Assembly: GCF_005843885.1 (NCBI RefSeq)
Contig: NZ_CP040443.1
Coordinates: 3,534,001-3,598,000 of the forward strand
Length of the DNA: 64,000 nucleotides
Reading direction: 5' to 3'
Source of the DNA: Escherichia sp. E4742
GTDB lineage: Bacteria > Pseudomonadota > Gammaproteobacteria > Enterobacterales > Enterobacteriaceae
The notes below the pieces were generated by a model that saw nothing but the letters and a program-made list of their open reading frames with translations, did no database searches and was not told where the DNA came from. The translations under genes and the position numbers were made by a program. Shown here one piece after another: positions 50,462-60,694 of the stretch (positions are counted from its first letter, which is position 1; each line of letters opens with the position of its first letter).

Positions 50462-51749
50462 TTAACGCAGAAGCTGCAGAACGTTCTGCGGAACTTGGTT
50501 AGCCTGGGCCAGAACAGAAGTACCTGCAGACTGCAGGATGTTCGCGCGGCTCATTTCAGACACTTCAGATGCAAAGTCAGCGTCGAGAATACGGGAACGA
50601 GACTCGGACAGGTTGTTAACGGTGTTGTTCAGGTTGCTGATAACAGAATCGAAACGGTTCTGTACAGCACCGAGGCCAGAACGCAGTTTATCCACTTTAG
50701 CCAACGCGGCATCAATCTTTTTTAACGGATCAGCTGTGGAAACCTTTCCTCCAGAAGCCACTCTCGTATCAGTAAAGGTAGGAGTCATATCAAGCGAATA
50801 ACCAGTACGGGTTAATTTGACATCCACCTGGGTCAGGTTACCTGCACCATCATCCATAAAAAAATTTCCTTTATTATCAGTTTTCAGCGCATTACCTCCA
50901 AAACCGGCTAGTGAGTCACTTTTTACTTCAACGCTGTTAGCCATGTATTTTTCACCTTTTACTGATGTCGTCGGATTTGCTAAAGTCGCTTTCGGATAAC
51001 CTGAATCATAACGTAAACAGCCATTGCCAAAATCCCAGAGCGGATAGTAATTTCCGTCGTCACACTTTGCATAAAGCTGATCATTTCCCGCTTCTTTTAC
51101 GATATCAGTCGCATTGGCTGTTCCACCTGTTTTCTCAAGGTTGTTCAATTCGTAGGTTTGCTCTACTTGAATTGATGTTCCCGCTTGGACGGTAGTCAAT
51201 GGAATATTATTTAACCTGTCTTCTACCGCAAAATCTGTAAGACCCAGGCTGTCATCACTGACTTTGTTCAGCTCGATATCAATAGTTTGAGCATCGTCAG
51301 AACCCACCTGAATGGATAAGGCCTGGTCGCGGCTTAGCACTTTTACGCCGTTGAATTCCGTCTGATCTGCAATACGGTTGATTTCTTCCAGACGGGCGTC
51401 GATTTCATCCTGAATGGATGCACGGTCTGAATCAGAGTTTGTCCCGTTCTGCGCCTGCACCGTCAGACGACGGATATTCTGCAGGTTATCGTTAACTTCG
51501 TTCAGAGCACCTTCAGTAGTCTGAGCGATGGATATACCGTCGTTAGCGTTACGGGAAGCCTGAGTGAGGCCTGAGATACTGGCGGTGAAACGGTTGCTGA
51601 TAGCCTGGCCTGCAGCATCATCTTTTGCGCTGTTAATACGCAGACCAGAAGACAGGCGCTGAATTGCCGTTCCCAGAGTGGACTGAGATTTGTTCAGGTT
51701 ATTCTGTGCAACAAGGCTCAGAGCATTAGTATTGATTACTTGTGATATC
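50462..51749 (-). pseudogene. Silent flagellin gene without start codon
   Basis: The minus strand encodes a full-length-like flagellin. The N-terminal D0/D1 segment reads from QVINTNALSLVAQ at 51743. It continues through RLSSGLRINSAKDDAAGQ and the GSDDAQTIDIEL region to the conserved C-terminus ending VPQNVLQLLR. The reading frame is intact, but the expected ATG-GCA is replaced by ATA-TCA and preceded by TAG at 51750-51752. No ATG precedes the conserved N-terminus; the first in-frame GTG (51458-51460) would delete about 96 residues. The middle domain differs from the common FliC type and contains two Cys residues (AKCDDG, NGCLRY), which is unusual for flagellin. It may be an abandoned or donor cassette related to non-fliC flagellin loci of E. 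coli. Confidence 0.85.
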
Positions 51750-51998
51750 TATGTGATTCCTATGCGTTGGGCGGGAGAAGCCGCTGACATCTAATTAAAA
51801 CCAAATATGAAAAAGTGTTTGGCAGCATGAACTATTTAAAAAAACACATGCAATGTTGCTGCCGTATGTCAAATATCGGCAGCTAAGTGAAATGACTAAA
51901 GGGACGAAAATGGAGATATGGAATGAAAAATGCCGGTGTGTCGTACAAGAACGCGCTGCGACGGGGTAACTTATTGACTTAAAATGACGTCCAAGGAA
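51750..51998. other. Right part of argU element, no gene seen
   Basis: This stretch upstream of the truncated flagellin start holds no recognisable promoter, SD or gene. It joins directly to the right attachment site. Confidence 0.5.
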
Positions 51999-52043
51999 CT
52001 TCTAAGTCGTGGGCCGCAGGTTCAAATCCTGCAGGGTGCGCCA
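51999..52043 (+). other. attR: 45-nt copy of the argU 3' end
   Basis: The sequence from CTTCTAAGTCGTGGGCCGCA to the CCA matches argU positions 48280-48324 with two changes (GTTCAAATC for GTTCGAATC and GGGTGCG for GGGCGCG). No 5' half is present, so it is not a tRNA gene. It is the duplicated attachment core left by site-specific integration at argU. Confidence 0.92.
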
Positions 52044-52185
52044 TTTCCTCTCCATATGTTTGAATCCTTTTCGCAAATTAAACCATCACTTTTTTGTCGC
52101 GGTTTTGCTAAACAATTAATACAGACAGGATTCTGACCAGGAAAGTGAAAAGGAAAGGAGCAAGCAAAGTTGCTCCCTTAAATCA

Positions 52186-53076
52186 TTAATACTCAAGAAT
52201 GCCGTGAGCGACAGGCAAATAGCGCAGGGAGAAATAGAGCACGTCTTTGCCGCAGGAGGAACGTTTCGCTAACAGCGAAGCAATTTCTGCATCCGGTTTT
52301 GGTTTTGCTTCAAAGGTTTTACCTTTACCGGCGACAAACAGTTCATAAACAACGCCGCTGGCGGGGGAGAACGTTTGGCAATCGGCACTGGCCTGCAGAT
52401 AACGCTCACGCTGTTCGGCAGTAAGTTTATCGACGCCGCTACCATCCTGAACCCAGACGTGGATGCCAGTAGATTTCACTTGTTCCAGCAGTTGCCGATA
52501 GCCATCGGGCGACATGTTTCCGGCGAAAAAGCTACTGATATAAACCGGTTTTGCCGAAACATCACTGATCAGCCGTTGTGAGTTGTTTAACCACTTCAGC
52601 AATGGCTGGCGAGCGGCTTCGCTGCGCCAGTTCAGGTCGTCAATTTCTGCGCTGATATACCAGCCATCCGGCGTAACGCCGGGTGCGGCGCTCCATAATC
52701 TGGCCTGCTGGAGATCGGCGACCAGCAGGCGATTAAGATAGCTCTCCAGCGCCGCAGATGACTGCTTCTGATGCAGAAAAAATTCCGGATCGGCGTTCAG
52801 CCCGACAATCAGCTTCAGGCCCGCTTGTTGCGCAGCTGCGGCACGCTTAAACAATAATGCCCGCTGTTCTGGCTGGGTGAACGCATCGCCGTAACGGGTC
52901 CATTGCATAATCAGGGTGTCGAATCCTTGCAAATGCAACTGACTCATCAGCCCACGCCACTGGGCGTCGGTGACCTGACTATCGCGATTTTGTGGCTGCC
53001 AGATAATACCTTTCATCGCAAAGGAAAAAGGACTGACCAACAAAAGTGTCAGCAATACGAAAATTAACTTACGCAT
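52186..53076 (-). CDS. ybcH: YbcH, periplasmic protein of the nfr operon
   Basis: This 296-residue exported protein has an N-terminal signal (cleavage after about Ala20) and a DUF4434-like glycosidase-type fold (GIIWQPQNRDSQV and WYISAEIDD visible). It abuts nfrA with no gap, so nfrB-nfrA-ybcH is one operon. A role in processing the NfrB glycan is suggested by context, not shown. Confidence 0.88.
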   Translation of the reverse strand: MRKLIFVLLTLLLVSPFSFAMKGIIWQPQNRDSQVTDAQWRGLMSQLHLQGFDTLIMQWTRYGDAFTQPEQRALLFKRAAAAQQAGLKLIVGLNADPEFFLHQKQSSAALESYLNRLLVADLQQARLWSAAPGVTPDGWYISAEIDDLNWRSEAARQPLLKWLNNSQRLISDVSAKPVYISSFFAGNMSPDGYRQLLEQVKSTGIHVWVQDGSGVDKLTAEQRERYLQASADCQTFSPASGVVYELFVAGKGKTFEAKPKPDAEIASLLAKRSSCGKDVLYFSLRYLPVAHGILEY

Positions 53077-56049
53077 TTACCAGTGCACTCCAATGGTGAG
53101 AAACGCGTTGTTGCGCTCCCCTGTACGTTGATTAATCGCCTTAAAGGTATGTTGATATTCGACGCCGAGACTAACTTTGTGTGGCCAGGCGTCGTAGTGC
53201 GTCTCGCCGGTCCAGATATTCCAGCGTACGCCAACGCCGCCCACCTGCGCGCCCTGAGTACCTTTATCCCGATAGCCGTTACCCTGTACGTGAGCGTAAG
53301 GTTCAATAGTCTGCCCGTTCGCTACCTTCTGATGCCAGCTCACTCGATAATCTGCCGTCCACGCTTGAATATCCTGACGAAAATATTGCGCCGCATCGAG
53401 ATACAGATTTTGGGCAAACCAGCCTGAACCGTTCGGGTGCCACTCATCGCTGTATTTTCCGCCGTTAAAGAACGAGGCACTGGCACGCAGCATGGTGTCG
53501 GAGGCGCCATTTTGCCCGTTTAGTGGGAACTGCTGTTCAACGGCGAGGAAAAAGATCTGATCGCGCAGCGGCTTCCAGCGCAATCCGGTGCCGGACATCG
53601 GATTTTTCACCGGCATCATCACTCCGTTTTCTCCGGTATCGGCAAACACACGGCTGTAAACCGAGAGCAGGTCGCCTTCCAGCAGCATATTGCGCCCGAT
53701 GCGGTATTCGGCTTCCAGTTGCCCGTAGCTACGATAGCTTTTCCCTGGCGCAGCGCCGCCAACATTATTGTTAGCGGTACTCATCGCTCCGGAACGCAAG
53801 CCGATGGAGGAATCGAAACTGAACGTCCAGCGGCGACCAACGTCTTCATGCAAGCGACGGAAATTGAAGCGTTGTTGATTTTGTTCCGGCGTTAGCGGTG
53901 TAATCAGCGCCTGATTATCAATGTCATCAATCACCTGCCGTGCGTAGTGCTGCGTCGCAGGCATGTCATCCAGACGCTGGTTCACGTAGGCCAGTTGTCT
54001 GGTCAGTGCCGGATCGTCCGGTAGTCCTTTATGCGCCTGTTCCAGCATTTCCCGCGATTGCGCGATATCACCGCTATCCCACAAGGCGTAACCGAGCGCC
54101 GCCTGGGTGTTGCTGTTATTGGGTTCCAGTTCAAGCGCGGCGCGCAAATCGCTCACCGCCGCTGAGACATTATGACGTTGGCGATAAATCGTTGCCCGCG
54201 CAACGTAAGCATTAGCAGAAGGTGCAATGTTAATTGAGCGTATGAGATCGTTCAGTGCGAGTTCCGGCTGACCAGGAATATAACGTTGTGCATGTAGCCA
54301 CCAGTACAGCGCATTGTTTCCCAGCCCGCGTTGTTCTGCTTGTTGCAGCCAGCGATCGCGAGCCGCGCCATTTCCCGCTGCCTGAGCGGTATTGGCGGCA
54401 GCAAGCAGATCCTCATTGCTCATGTCGTGAAGGCTGATTTTCTCCCAGGCTGCCAGGGCGGTGCTGTAATCTTCCACCTGGTAAGCCTGATAAGCCACAG
54501 CGCGATGTTGCCAGGCGTTCGGTTGTCGTTGTTCTGCCTGAAGCCATGCATACAAGGCCACGCCGGGTAGCGTGTCCCGGTAACACTTTGCCAGGCGGTT
54601 CCAGGCGGCTGCATCGTAAGAAGGTGACATATCCCCAAGCAAACGAACGATTGCTGGGCAATTATCTGCAATACCCGGCAACTGACTTTGCCACTGACGT
54701 TGCGCCGCCAGCGGCAAGGGTTTCGATAAAATCGCCACTTTTGCAGGTGTCGCCAGGTAAGGATGACTATCCAGCAGAGACGCCAGCCGTGTCATTAAAG
54801 TCTGGCTGACGGTCGCATCACCCTGGAAGGGATAGCGTTGCAGCAATAAATCGGCAGCTTCGCGTGACTGCTCGTTCTGCATCAGTTGCCAGGTCAGTTG
54901 ATCCAGGCGGGTAAGATTTGCCGGTTCTTGCTGATACAGCAATCGTGCCAGACGCAGGGCTTCAGCCTTGTTACGGGTCGCTACGCTAACGGCATAACGC
55001 TCTTCAAGCATTTCATCGGCGGGGAGGGTAGCGAGCAGTCTTTGCGCCGCGTCGTACTGACCTTCTTTTAACAGCACCGGTAGCGTTGCGCCAACAACAT
55101 ACTGGCGGTTATCGGCAAACTGTACCTGATGATTCGCCAATGCCTGCACGGGGTTGGCGCTGTATTTCGATAACAGATAGAGCCAGCTTTTCTCTTGTGC
55201 GTCCGTGGTAAATAGCGGCGTATTTTCAGCGAGATAACGCTGGAGACGTGCTTTTTCGCCACGATAAGCTAGCGCGGTCGCGTAAGTAATATACGACTGT
55301 GGATCGGTGAAGATTCCCACTGATTGCAGTGCAAGGATCCGATCGTCCAGTTGCCCGGCAAGAAGCACGTCAAACCACTGACGGCGCTCTGCCGCGCTTA
55401 ATGTGTTCTGCTGGCGTGCTTCATTGTATAGCGTATCTGCCTGCGACCATTGTTTCAGGTAGATTGCTCGTTGCAGCAGATCGGTCCGCAACGTTCTCCC
55501 TTCCGGCGATGCGGCAAACTTTGCATCGTCCAGTTGCGCTCTGGCAACAGGCAACTGCGCCAGCCGCAGCGCATTCTGCCCGACTTCACTGCGGCAACGC
55601 AGGGTCGGCGCAGCATCGCACGCTTTTTGCTGGGCGAGCAGCTCTTCAACAGTAGTGACGGTTTTGGCTTCTACTGGAATAGCCGCGAGATTGCGTTCAA
55701 GTCGGGCATCTCCAGGGTGACGTTTTAGTTGATCCTCAAGCAATAATCGCGCGCGGTCATCATGACCAAAATGGCGATAAGCCTCCGCCAGATATAACGT
55801 CAACGGAATATTATCCGGCACCTGCTGATGAATATATTCAAATTCGCGGATGGCGGTTGCTTCGTCGTTATTTTTCTGTGCCTTCAGCGCCTTATCGAGA
55901 CGGGGATAAATAACAAAATGGCGATAGTCGCTAAGCCCCAGCTCTTCTGCGCTGGTGCCGATATTGTCTGCGAGTGCGCTGGTACTCAATAAAGACGTCA
56001 GCAGTAAACCAGACCATCCGATGACGCGATTAAGGTTATTCTCCTTCAT
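53077..56049 (-). CDS. nfrA: NfrA, outer-membrane N4 receptor / glycan exporter
   Basis: This 990-residue protein starts at MKENNLNRVIGWSG (56049), with a signal peptide cleaved near ALADN. A long TPR superhelix is followed by a C-terminal beta-barrel region from about residue 760. NfrA was found as the receptor of phage N4 and is now linked to export of the NfrB-made surface glycan. It overlaps the nfrB 3' end by 14 bp. Confidence 0.95.
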   Translation of the reverse strand: MKENNLNRVIGWSGLLLTSLLSTSALADNIGTSAEELGLSDYRHFVIYPRLDKALKAQKNNDEATAIREFEYIHQQVPDNIPLTLYLAEAYRHFGHDDRARLLLEDQLKRHPGDARLERNLAAIPVEAKTVTTVEELLAQQKACDAAPTLRCRSEVGQNALRLAQLPVARAQLDDAKFAASPEGRTLRTDLLQRAIYLKQWSQADTLYNEARQQNTLSAAERRQWFDVLLAGQLDDRILALQSVGIFTDPQSYITYATALAYRGEKARLQRYLAENTPLFTTDAQEKSWLYLLSKYSANPVQALANHQVQFADNRQYVVGATLPVLLKEGQYDAAQRLLATLPADEMLEERYAVSVATRNKAEALRLARLLYQQEPANLTRLDQLTWQLMQNEQSREAADLLLQRYPFQGDATVSQTLMTRLASLLDSHPYLATPAKVAILSKPLPLAAQRQWQSQLPGIADNCPAIVRLLGDMSPSYDAAAWNRLAKCYRDTLPGVALYAWLQAEQRQPNAWQHRAVAYQAYQVEDYSTALAAWEKISLHDMSNEDLLAAANTAQAAGNGAARDRWLQQAEQRGLGNNALYWWLHAQRYIPGQPELALNDLIRSINIAPSANAYVARATIYRQRHNVSAAVSDLRAALELEPNNSNTQAALGYALWDSGDIAQSREMLEQAHKGLPDDPALTRQLAYVNQRLDDMPATQHYARQVIDDIDNQALITPLTPEQNQQRFNFRRLHEDVGRRWTFSFDSSIGLRSGAMSTANNNVGGAAPGKSYRSYGQLEAEYRIGRNMLLEGDLLSVYSRVFADTGENGVMMPVKNPMSGTGLRWKPLRDQIFFLAVEQQFPLNGQNGASDTMLRASASFFNGGKYSDEWHPNGSGWFAQNLYLDAAQYFRQDIQAWTADYRVSWHQKVANGQTIEPYAHVQGNGYRDKGTQGAQVGGVGVRWNIWTGETHYDAWPHKVSLGVEYQHTFKAINQRTGERNNAFLTIGVHW

Positions 56050-58273
56050 TTTCGGACTCCAGTTGCGCAACCTGTTCTGTGTTTAAACCTGCTTTGAGTA
56101 ATAGTGATTGCATCGAAACTTGTAATTCGCGTTGAATTGTCAGGACGCGATCCAACGTTTCCTGGCTGATAACGCCTTCGGTGACCAAAAACTTGCCGAG
56201 CGGCAGAGAACTGCGTTCATGGCGCAATAACAACACGTTAATGGCTGAACGATTAATATGACCGAGCGTGGTCAGTATTTCGGCGAACAGGAACTGATGC
56301 GGCACATATTGCCGCCAGATTTCACCGGCCTGCTGTTCCGTGAGCCACTGATGCTGAACCGCATTGTACAACATTGCCCGTGGATCGTGACCGCGCCGAC
56401 GTGCATACCAGTGACGTAATCCGGTGACGATTTGTCCACGCAGAACAATGACGTAACGTACTTTTCGTCCGACCTTACGCGCCAGCGCCGCCAGCGAAAC
56501 TGGGTCAATACCATCTTCACTGCCGACAATTAATTCATCATTTTCCAGACGCAGCGGCAGTACTGCATAATGCAGCGCTACGGAGGCTGGCATTTCATCA
56601 ATCAGCGAGGAAGGGATCTGCCAGGCATCGATCGATTCCCACGCCACACCGTTTTGTTCAGCCAGTGCTTGCGCCAGTTGTTCGGCGCTAATCAGTCCTT
56701 GCATTAGCATCGAGCCGCCGAGACGTAAACCTTCGACACGATTACGCAGTGCCGTATCGAGTTGTTCTTCGGTGATGACCTGATTTTCCAGCAGAATTTG
56801 ACCTAAAGGGCGCAACGAACGGGTATCGCCAGTCACGCTGGGGAAATCGTGCGTCGTTTTATCCCACGCCACGCGACGCGGATCGCCGTGCTGAAGAACC
56901 TGTTTCAGCGCGCGCCAGTTAGCCATAAAGTTAATCAGGTTGCCCCAGAATAGCCGCAGGACGGACAGTAAGCCTTGTGTCAGGCCATAGTAGCCGGTGA
57001 CAAAAATCACTCGCTGCACAATGCGGTTGATCATCAAGCCAAAGTTTAGCCACAGCAGGGTCATTAACCATGCGCTGCCGCTGAAAATAGAAAGAAAATG
57101 CCAGGCGTCGGAGCACAAACTTTCATACGCCATCAACAGCAAAAGCTGGATCATCACCAGCATCGCGAGGAAGCTGACAAAGTTACTGATTGCCCCTTTG
57201 CGGTCGCGCCAGAGAAAGTAGTTCAGCGTCAGACTGGAGGTCCATTTGTGGGTTTTAAAACCCTGGAAAACAATGCCGATGATCCAGCGAGACTTTTGTC
57301 GAACTGCGGTGGAAAAGGTATCGGGGAAATATTCGCGCACGCAGATCATGTTTGACGTCCGCGCGTGCTGTAAAAATTTACGCTGCTCGCGTTCTTTGGC
57401 TTCGTCCACCACTGGAAAACGGACAAAAATTTCCGTCATGCCTTTTTCTTTCAGGCGGAAACCAATATCGTAATCTTCAGTAAGACTCTGCACGTCGAAA
57501 GCAATGCCGTCACCGTCAGCTAACAGTGCGGTCACGGCGCGGCGGCTGAAACAGGTGCCGACGCCTGCGCTGGGCACCTGTCCGGCGAGGGCTTCACGCA
57601 CCGGAACATCTTTGCCATGCAGTTCTGAAAACTCATCGATATAGGTCATGCTGGTGAAGTGCGTCCACTCGCGTTCGAACGGATACACCGGGATCTGAAT
57701 CAGGTCTTTACGTTCGACCAGATAGTTGAACAGACGCAGTTCCATCGGTGAAATCACGTCTTCGGCATCATGCAGAATAAAACCAGCAAAAGCGAAATTG
57801 GCGCTACGCTCAAACTGGGTGATGGCGTCCAGCACATTGTTCAGACAGTCAGCTTTACTGGTAGGGCCAGGACGCGCACAGACCACCTTGTGTACATTCG
57901 GAAAGCGAGCGCACACTTCGTCAACATCACGCTGAGTATCGGGGTCGTTGGGGTAAGTGCCGACAAAGATATGATAGTTTTCGTAGTCGAGCGTGGTCGC
58001 CGCCAGCTCGGCCATATTGCCGATGACGCCAGTCTCATTCCACGCCGGAACCATAATCGCTAAGGGTTTTTCATCCGGCTTATACAGTTCGCGGTAACTC
58101 ATTCGCGGGTAGCGGCGATAAACACTCAACTTGCGCTTAATGCGGCGAACCCAGTAGACGACATCAATGAAAAAATCGTCCAGTCCGCTGATGAACATTA
58201 TGACCGCTAACGTTATCGCGATTACTTTTAAGCCATAGAGCCAGGTAGCAAAAACATCAAGAAGCCAGTCCAC
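56036..58273 (-). CDS. nfrB: NfrB, inner-membrane GT2 glycosyltransferase with MshEN domain
   Basis: This 745-residue protein has two N-terminal hydrophobic segments, a family 2 glycosyltransferase core (HDAEDVISP, EDYDIGFRLK, QKSRWIIG), further transmembrane helices (about 330-440), and a C-terminal MshEN-type region from about 482 (LGQILLENQVITEEQLDTAL, then further copies). Work on N4 infection reports that it makes a ManNAc-containing glycan and is switched on by c-di-GMP. It heads nfrB-nfrA-ybcH. Confidence 0.95.
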   Translation of the reverse strand: MDWLLDVFATWLYGLKVIAITLAVIMFISGLDDFFIDVVYWVRRIKRKLSVYRRYPRMSYRELYKPDEKPLAIMVPAWNETGVIGNMAELAATTLDYENYHIFVGTYPNDPDTQRDVDEVCARFPNVHKVVCARPGPTSKADCLNNVLDAITQFERSANFAFAGFILHDAEDVISPMELRLFNYLVERKDLIQIPVYPFEREWTHFTSMTYIDEFSELHGKDVPVREALAGQVPSAGVGTCFSRRAVTALLADGDGIAFDVQSLTEDYDIGFRLKEKGMTEIFVRFPVVDEAKEREQRKFLQHARTSNMICVREYFPDTFSTAVRQKSRWIIGIVFQGFKTHKWTSSLTLNYFLWRDRKGAISNFVSFLAMLVMIQLLLLMAYESLCSDAWHFLSIFSGSAWLMTLLWLNFGLMINRIVQRVIFVTGYYGLTQGLLSVLRLFWGNLINFMANWRALKQVLQHGDPRRVAWDKTTHDFPSVTGDTRSLRPLGQILLENQVITEEQLDTALRNRVEGLRLGGSMLMQGLISAEQLAQALAEQNGVAWESIDAWQIPSSLIDEMPASVALHYAVLPLRLENDELIVGSEDGIDPVSLAALARKVGRKVRYVIVLRGQIVTGLRHWYARRRGHDPRAMLYNAVQHQWLTEQQAGEIWRQYVPHQFLFAEILTTLGHINRSAINVLLLRHERSSLPLGKFLVTEGVISQETLDRVLTIQRELQVSMQSLLLKAGLNTEQVAQLESENEGE

Positions 58274-58422
58274 ACAAAAACCTTACATTAACGCTGGTTA
58301 TGTTTAGGGTGGCGTATATTAAGGTTTTTTATGAATTGTGACAGCTTTTTACCATTAATAGGTAGGATTATTGCGGCACGTTATTTTTACACTGGTTATA
58401 AAAGTTGCTGATTGCTGAATGA

Positions 58423-59865
58423 TTAAGCGGGTAATGTGATCACAAACCTTGTCCCCCGCGCATCTGACGTTACCGCAACCGTGCCTTTATGCGCGACAAC
58501 AATCGATTTCACTATCGCCAGACCAATGCCGCTACCTTCGCCTTTTCGCTGGCGGGAAGGGTCCACGCGGTAGAAGCGGTCAAACAATCGCGGTAAGTGT
58601 TCGGGCGCAATCGGCGTACCAGGGTTTTCGACGGTAACTTGCACCTGGCGATCGACTGTCTGGCAGCGTACTACAATTGCCTCCCCGGCGGGCGTATAAC
58701 GCAGGGCGTTAGAAAGCAGGTTGCTTAACGCCCGACGCAGCATCAGCGGATCGCCCGCAACCTGACACTCGTCGCCAACAAACCGCAGCTCCACGCCGCG
58801 ATCTTCCGCTAACGCCTCGAAAAAATCGAATACCTTACTGACTTCATCTGCCAGGTTGAGCATTTTCTTTTCGGGAATTAACTGGTTGTTATCGGCCTGG
58901 GCGAGAAACAGCATATCGCTGACCATTTTCGCCATTCGCGTTAGCTCTTCGAGATTAGAGTAGAGCACATCTTCCAGCTCCTTCTGGCTGCGCGACTGGC
59001 TGAGGGCGATCTCCGTTTGCGTTACCAGATTCGTAATTGGTGTGCGAATTTCGTGGGCGATATCCGCTGAGAAATTGGACTGACGGGTAAAGACATCCTC
59101 GATACGCTCGATCATATGGTTGAACGACAGTACCAGTTGCTCCAGCTCAATCGGCACGGTCTGCGGGTCGAGGCGAACGTCGAGATCTTTCGAGGTAATG
59201 TTCTGGATTTGACGGCTGACGCTGCGGATCGGTGCGTGACCTTTATGTACCGCCAACAGCACGATAAAGACGATCAGGATGCTGATTACCGATGCGGTCA
59301 TAATAAGTTTATTCATCAAATCATTTATGTAATGAAGATGAAAATCGATCGACAGCGCAATGTAGAGCGTATAACTCGGTTTGCCATCCGCCAGTGGGCC
59401 AACCGGCAAGCTAATCATCCGCCAGTTGCTGTGTTCCATATGCCCGTGACCGTGGCCCGGCATCATAATCGTCGGGCCGGAAAGGAGATACACCTCGCCA
59501 CTCCGGGCGTCTTTATCGGGTATTGCATCGTGAGCAAACTCGCGGATATCGGGCGCGCCGGGGGAGTGATACACCGTGTTACCGTGGTTATCTGCCAGGG
59601 AAATCAACACGTTGGAATAACCACTGACAATGTCTTCCAGCGTCATTAAGCGTCGGGCTTGTGTCTCTTCGGGATGATTAAGAACGCGCTTGAGCGTGGT
59701 GCTAATCTCTTTTAAATCATTAATATCCTGCTCGGCAAAATGCACCTTTACCGAGTGGATCATGATCCATGCGAAGGCGAAAAATGCCGCGATGGTGGCA
59801 AGGCTGATAAAAAAGGTCAGGCGGGTTGCCAGCGAAAACGGGCGCTGAAACGGCTTACTGGCCAT
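58423..59865 (-). CDS. cusS: CusS, copper/silver sensor kinase
   Basis: This 480-residue sensor kinase has two transmembrane segments flanking a periplasmic sensor domain with a Met/His-rich stretch ([12 protein letters not shown]). A HAMP domain, the phosphoacceptor His in [15 protein letters not shown] and the C-terminal N, G1 and G2 boxes follow. The start [10 protein letters not shown] at 59865 overlaps cusR by 11 bp. It phosphorylates CusR when periplasmic Cu(I)/Ag(I) rises. Confidence 0.96.
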   Translation of the reverse strand: MASKPFQRPFSLATRLTFFISLATIAAFFAFAWIMIHSVKVHFAEQDINDLKEISTTLKRVLNHPEETQARRLMTLEDIVSGYSNVLISLADNHGNTVYHSPGAPDIREFAHDAIPDKDARSGEVYLLSGPTIMMPGHGHGHMEHSNWRMISLPVGPLADGKPSYTLYIALSIDFHLHYINDLMNKLIMTASVISILIVFIVLLAVHKGHAPIRSVSRQIQNITSKDLDVRLDPQTVPIELEQLVLSFNHMIERIEDVFTRQSNFSADIAHEIRTPITNLVTQTEIALSQSRSQKELEDVLYSNLEELTRMAKMVSDMLFLAQADNNQLIPEKKMLNLADEVSKVFDFFEALAEDRGVELRFVGDECQVAGDPLMLRRALSNLLSNALRYTPAGEAIVVRCQTVDRQVQVTVENPGTPIAPEHLPRLFDRFYRVDPSRQRKGEGSGIGLAIVKSIVVAHKGTVAVTSDARGTRFVITLPA

Positions 59866-60538
59866 CCGGCACCTCAAGCATATAGCCCACGCCGCGCACG
59901 GTCTGAATCAGCTTCGGCTCAAAGTCGTTGTCGATTTTGCCGCGTAGCCGCTTCACCGCCACATCAATGGCGTTGGTATCGCTGTCAAAATTCATATCCC
60001 ACACCTGTGAGGCGATAAGCGAGCGGGGCAGCACTTCGCCCTGATGGCGGAGAAAAAACTCCAGCAGAGTAAACTCTTTACTGGTCAGAGTGATACGCGT
60101 ACCGCTACGGGTGACTTTGCGGCTGACGAGATCGACCATCAAATCGGCAACCTGAAACTGACTTTCGATAATCACCGCCGCCCCGCGCCGCAGTAGAGTG
60201 CGCACCCGCGCCAGCAGTTCAGCAAAAGCGAACGGCTTCACCAGATAGTCATCTGCTCCCAGCTCCAGTCCCTTGACGCGATGTTCAATCGTACCCAGCG
60301 CGCTGAGCAGCAGAATCGGCATCCCTTTGTTGGCAGAACGCAACATGCGCACGATATCCCAGCCGTTCACGTCCGGCAGCATAATATCGAGGATTATCAG
60401 GTCGTAATCACCGGTCATCGCCAGATGGTAGCCATTCAGCCCGTTGTCGGCTAAATCGACCACAAAACCGGCTTCGGTTAACCCTTTGGTTAGGTATTCG
60501 CCAGTTTTCTTTTCATCTTCGACAATCAACAGTTTCAT
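59855..60538 (-). CDS. cusR: CusR, response regulator
   Basis: This 227-residue OmpR/PhoB-type regulator has the phosphoacceptor Asp in [13 protein letters not shown] (residue 51) and a C-terminal winged helix. It activates the divergent cusCFBA operon through the box at 60604. It is the first gene of cusRS. Confidence 0.97.
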   Translation of the reverse strand: MKLLIVEDEKKTGEYLTKGLTEAGFVVDLADNGLNGYHLAMTGDYDLIILDIMLPDVNGWDIVRMLRSANKGMPILLLSALGTIEHRVKGLELGADDYLVKPFAFAELLARVRTLLRRGAAVIIESQFQVADLMVDLVSRKVTRSGTRITLTSKEFTLLEFFLRHQGEVLPRSLIASQVWDMNFDSDTNAIDVAVKRLRGKIDNDFEPKLIQTVRGVGYMLEVPDGQ

Positions 60539-60603
60539 ATTTCCTCCGCATGTTGCCCGGGCAATTCTAGAGGAGCGGGATCAGATGGCAATCGCTTATT
60601 GGC

Positions 60604-60625
60604 AAAATGACAATTTTGTCATTTT
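60604..60625. promoter_or_regulatory. CusR box
   Basis: AAAATGACAA/TTGTCATTTT is an almost perfect palindrome centred between cusR and cusC, identical in pattern to the known CusR binding site and serving both promoters. Confidence 0.95.
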
Positions 60626-60694
60626 CCTGTCACCGGAAAATCAGAGCCTGGAGGGTAAAGTTGGCGGCATAAAATCACCAGAAATTATGCGCCT

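Noticed and set aside
50462..51460. A 332-residue truncated flagellin starting at the internal GTG (51458-51460)
   Set aside because: Homology continues upstream in frame to QVINTNALSL, so the apparent start is internal. The gene is better described as full length without a start codon.
51999..52043. Second tRNA-Arg gene
   Set aside because: Only the anticodon arm and 3' half are present, with no 5' acceptor strand or D-arm, so it is an attachment duplicate and not a tRNA.
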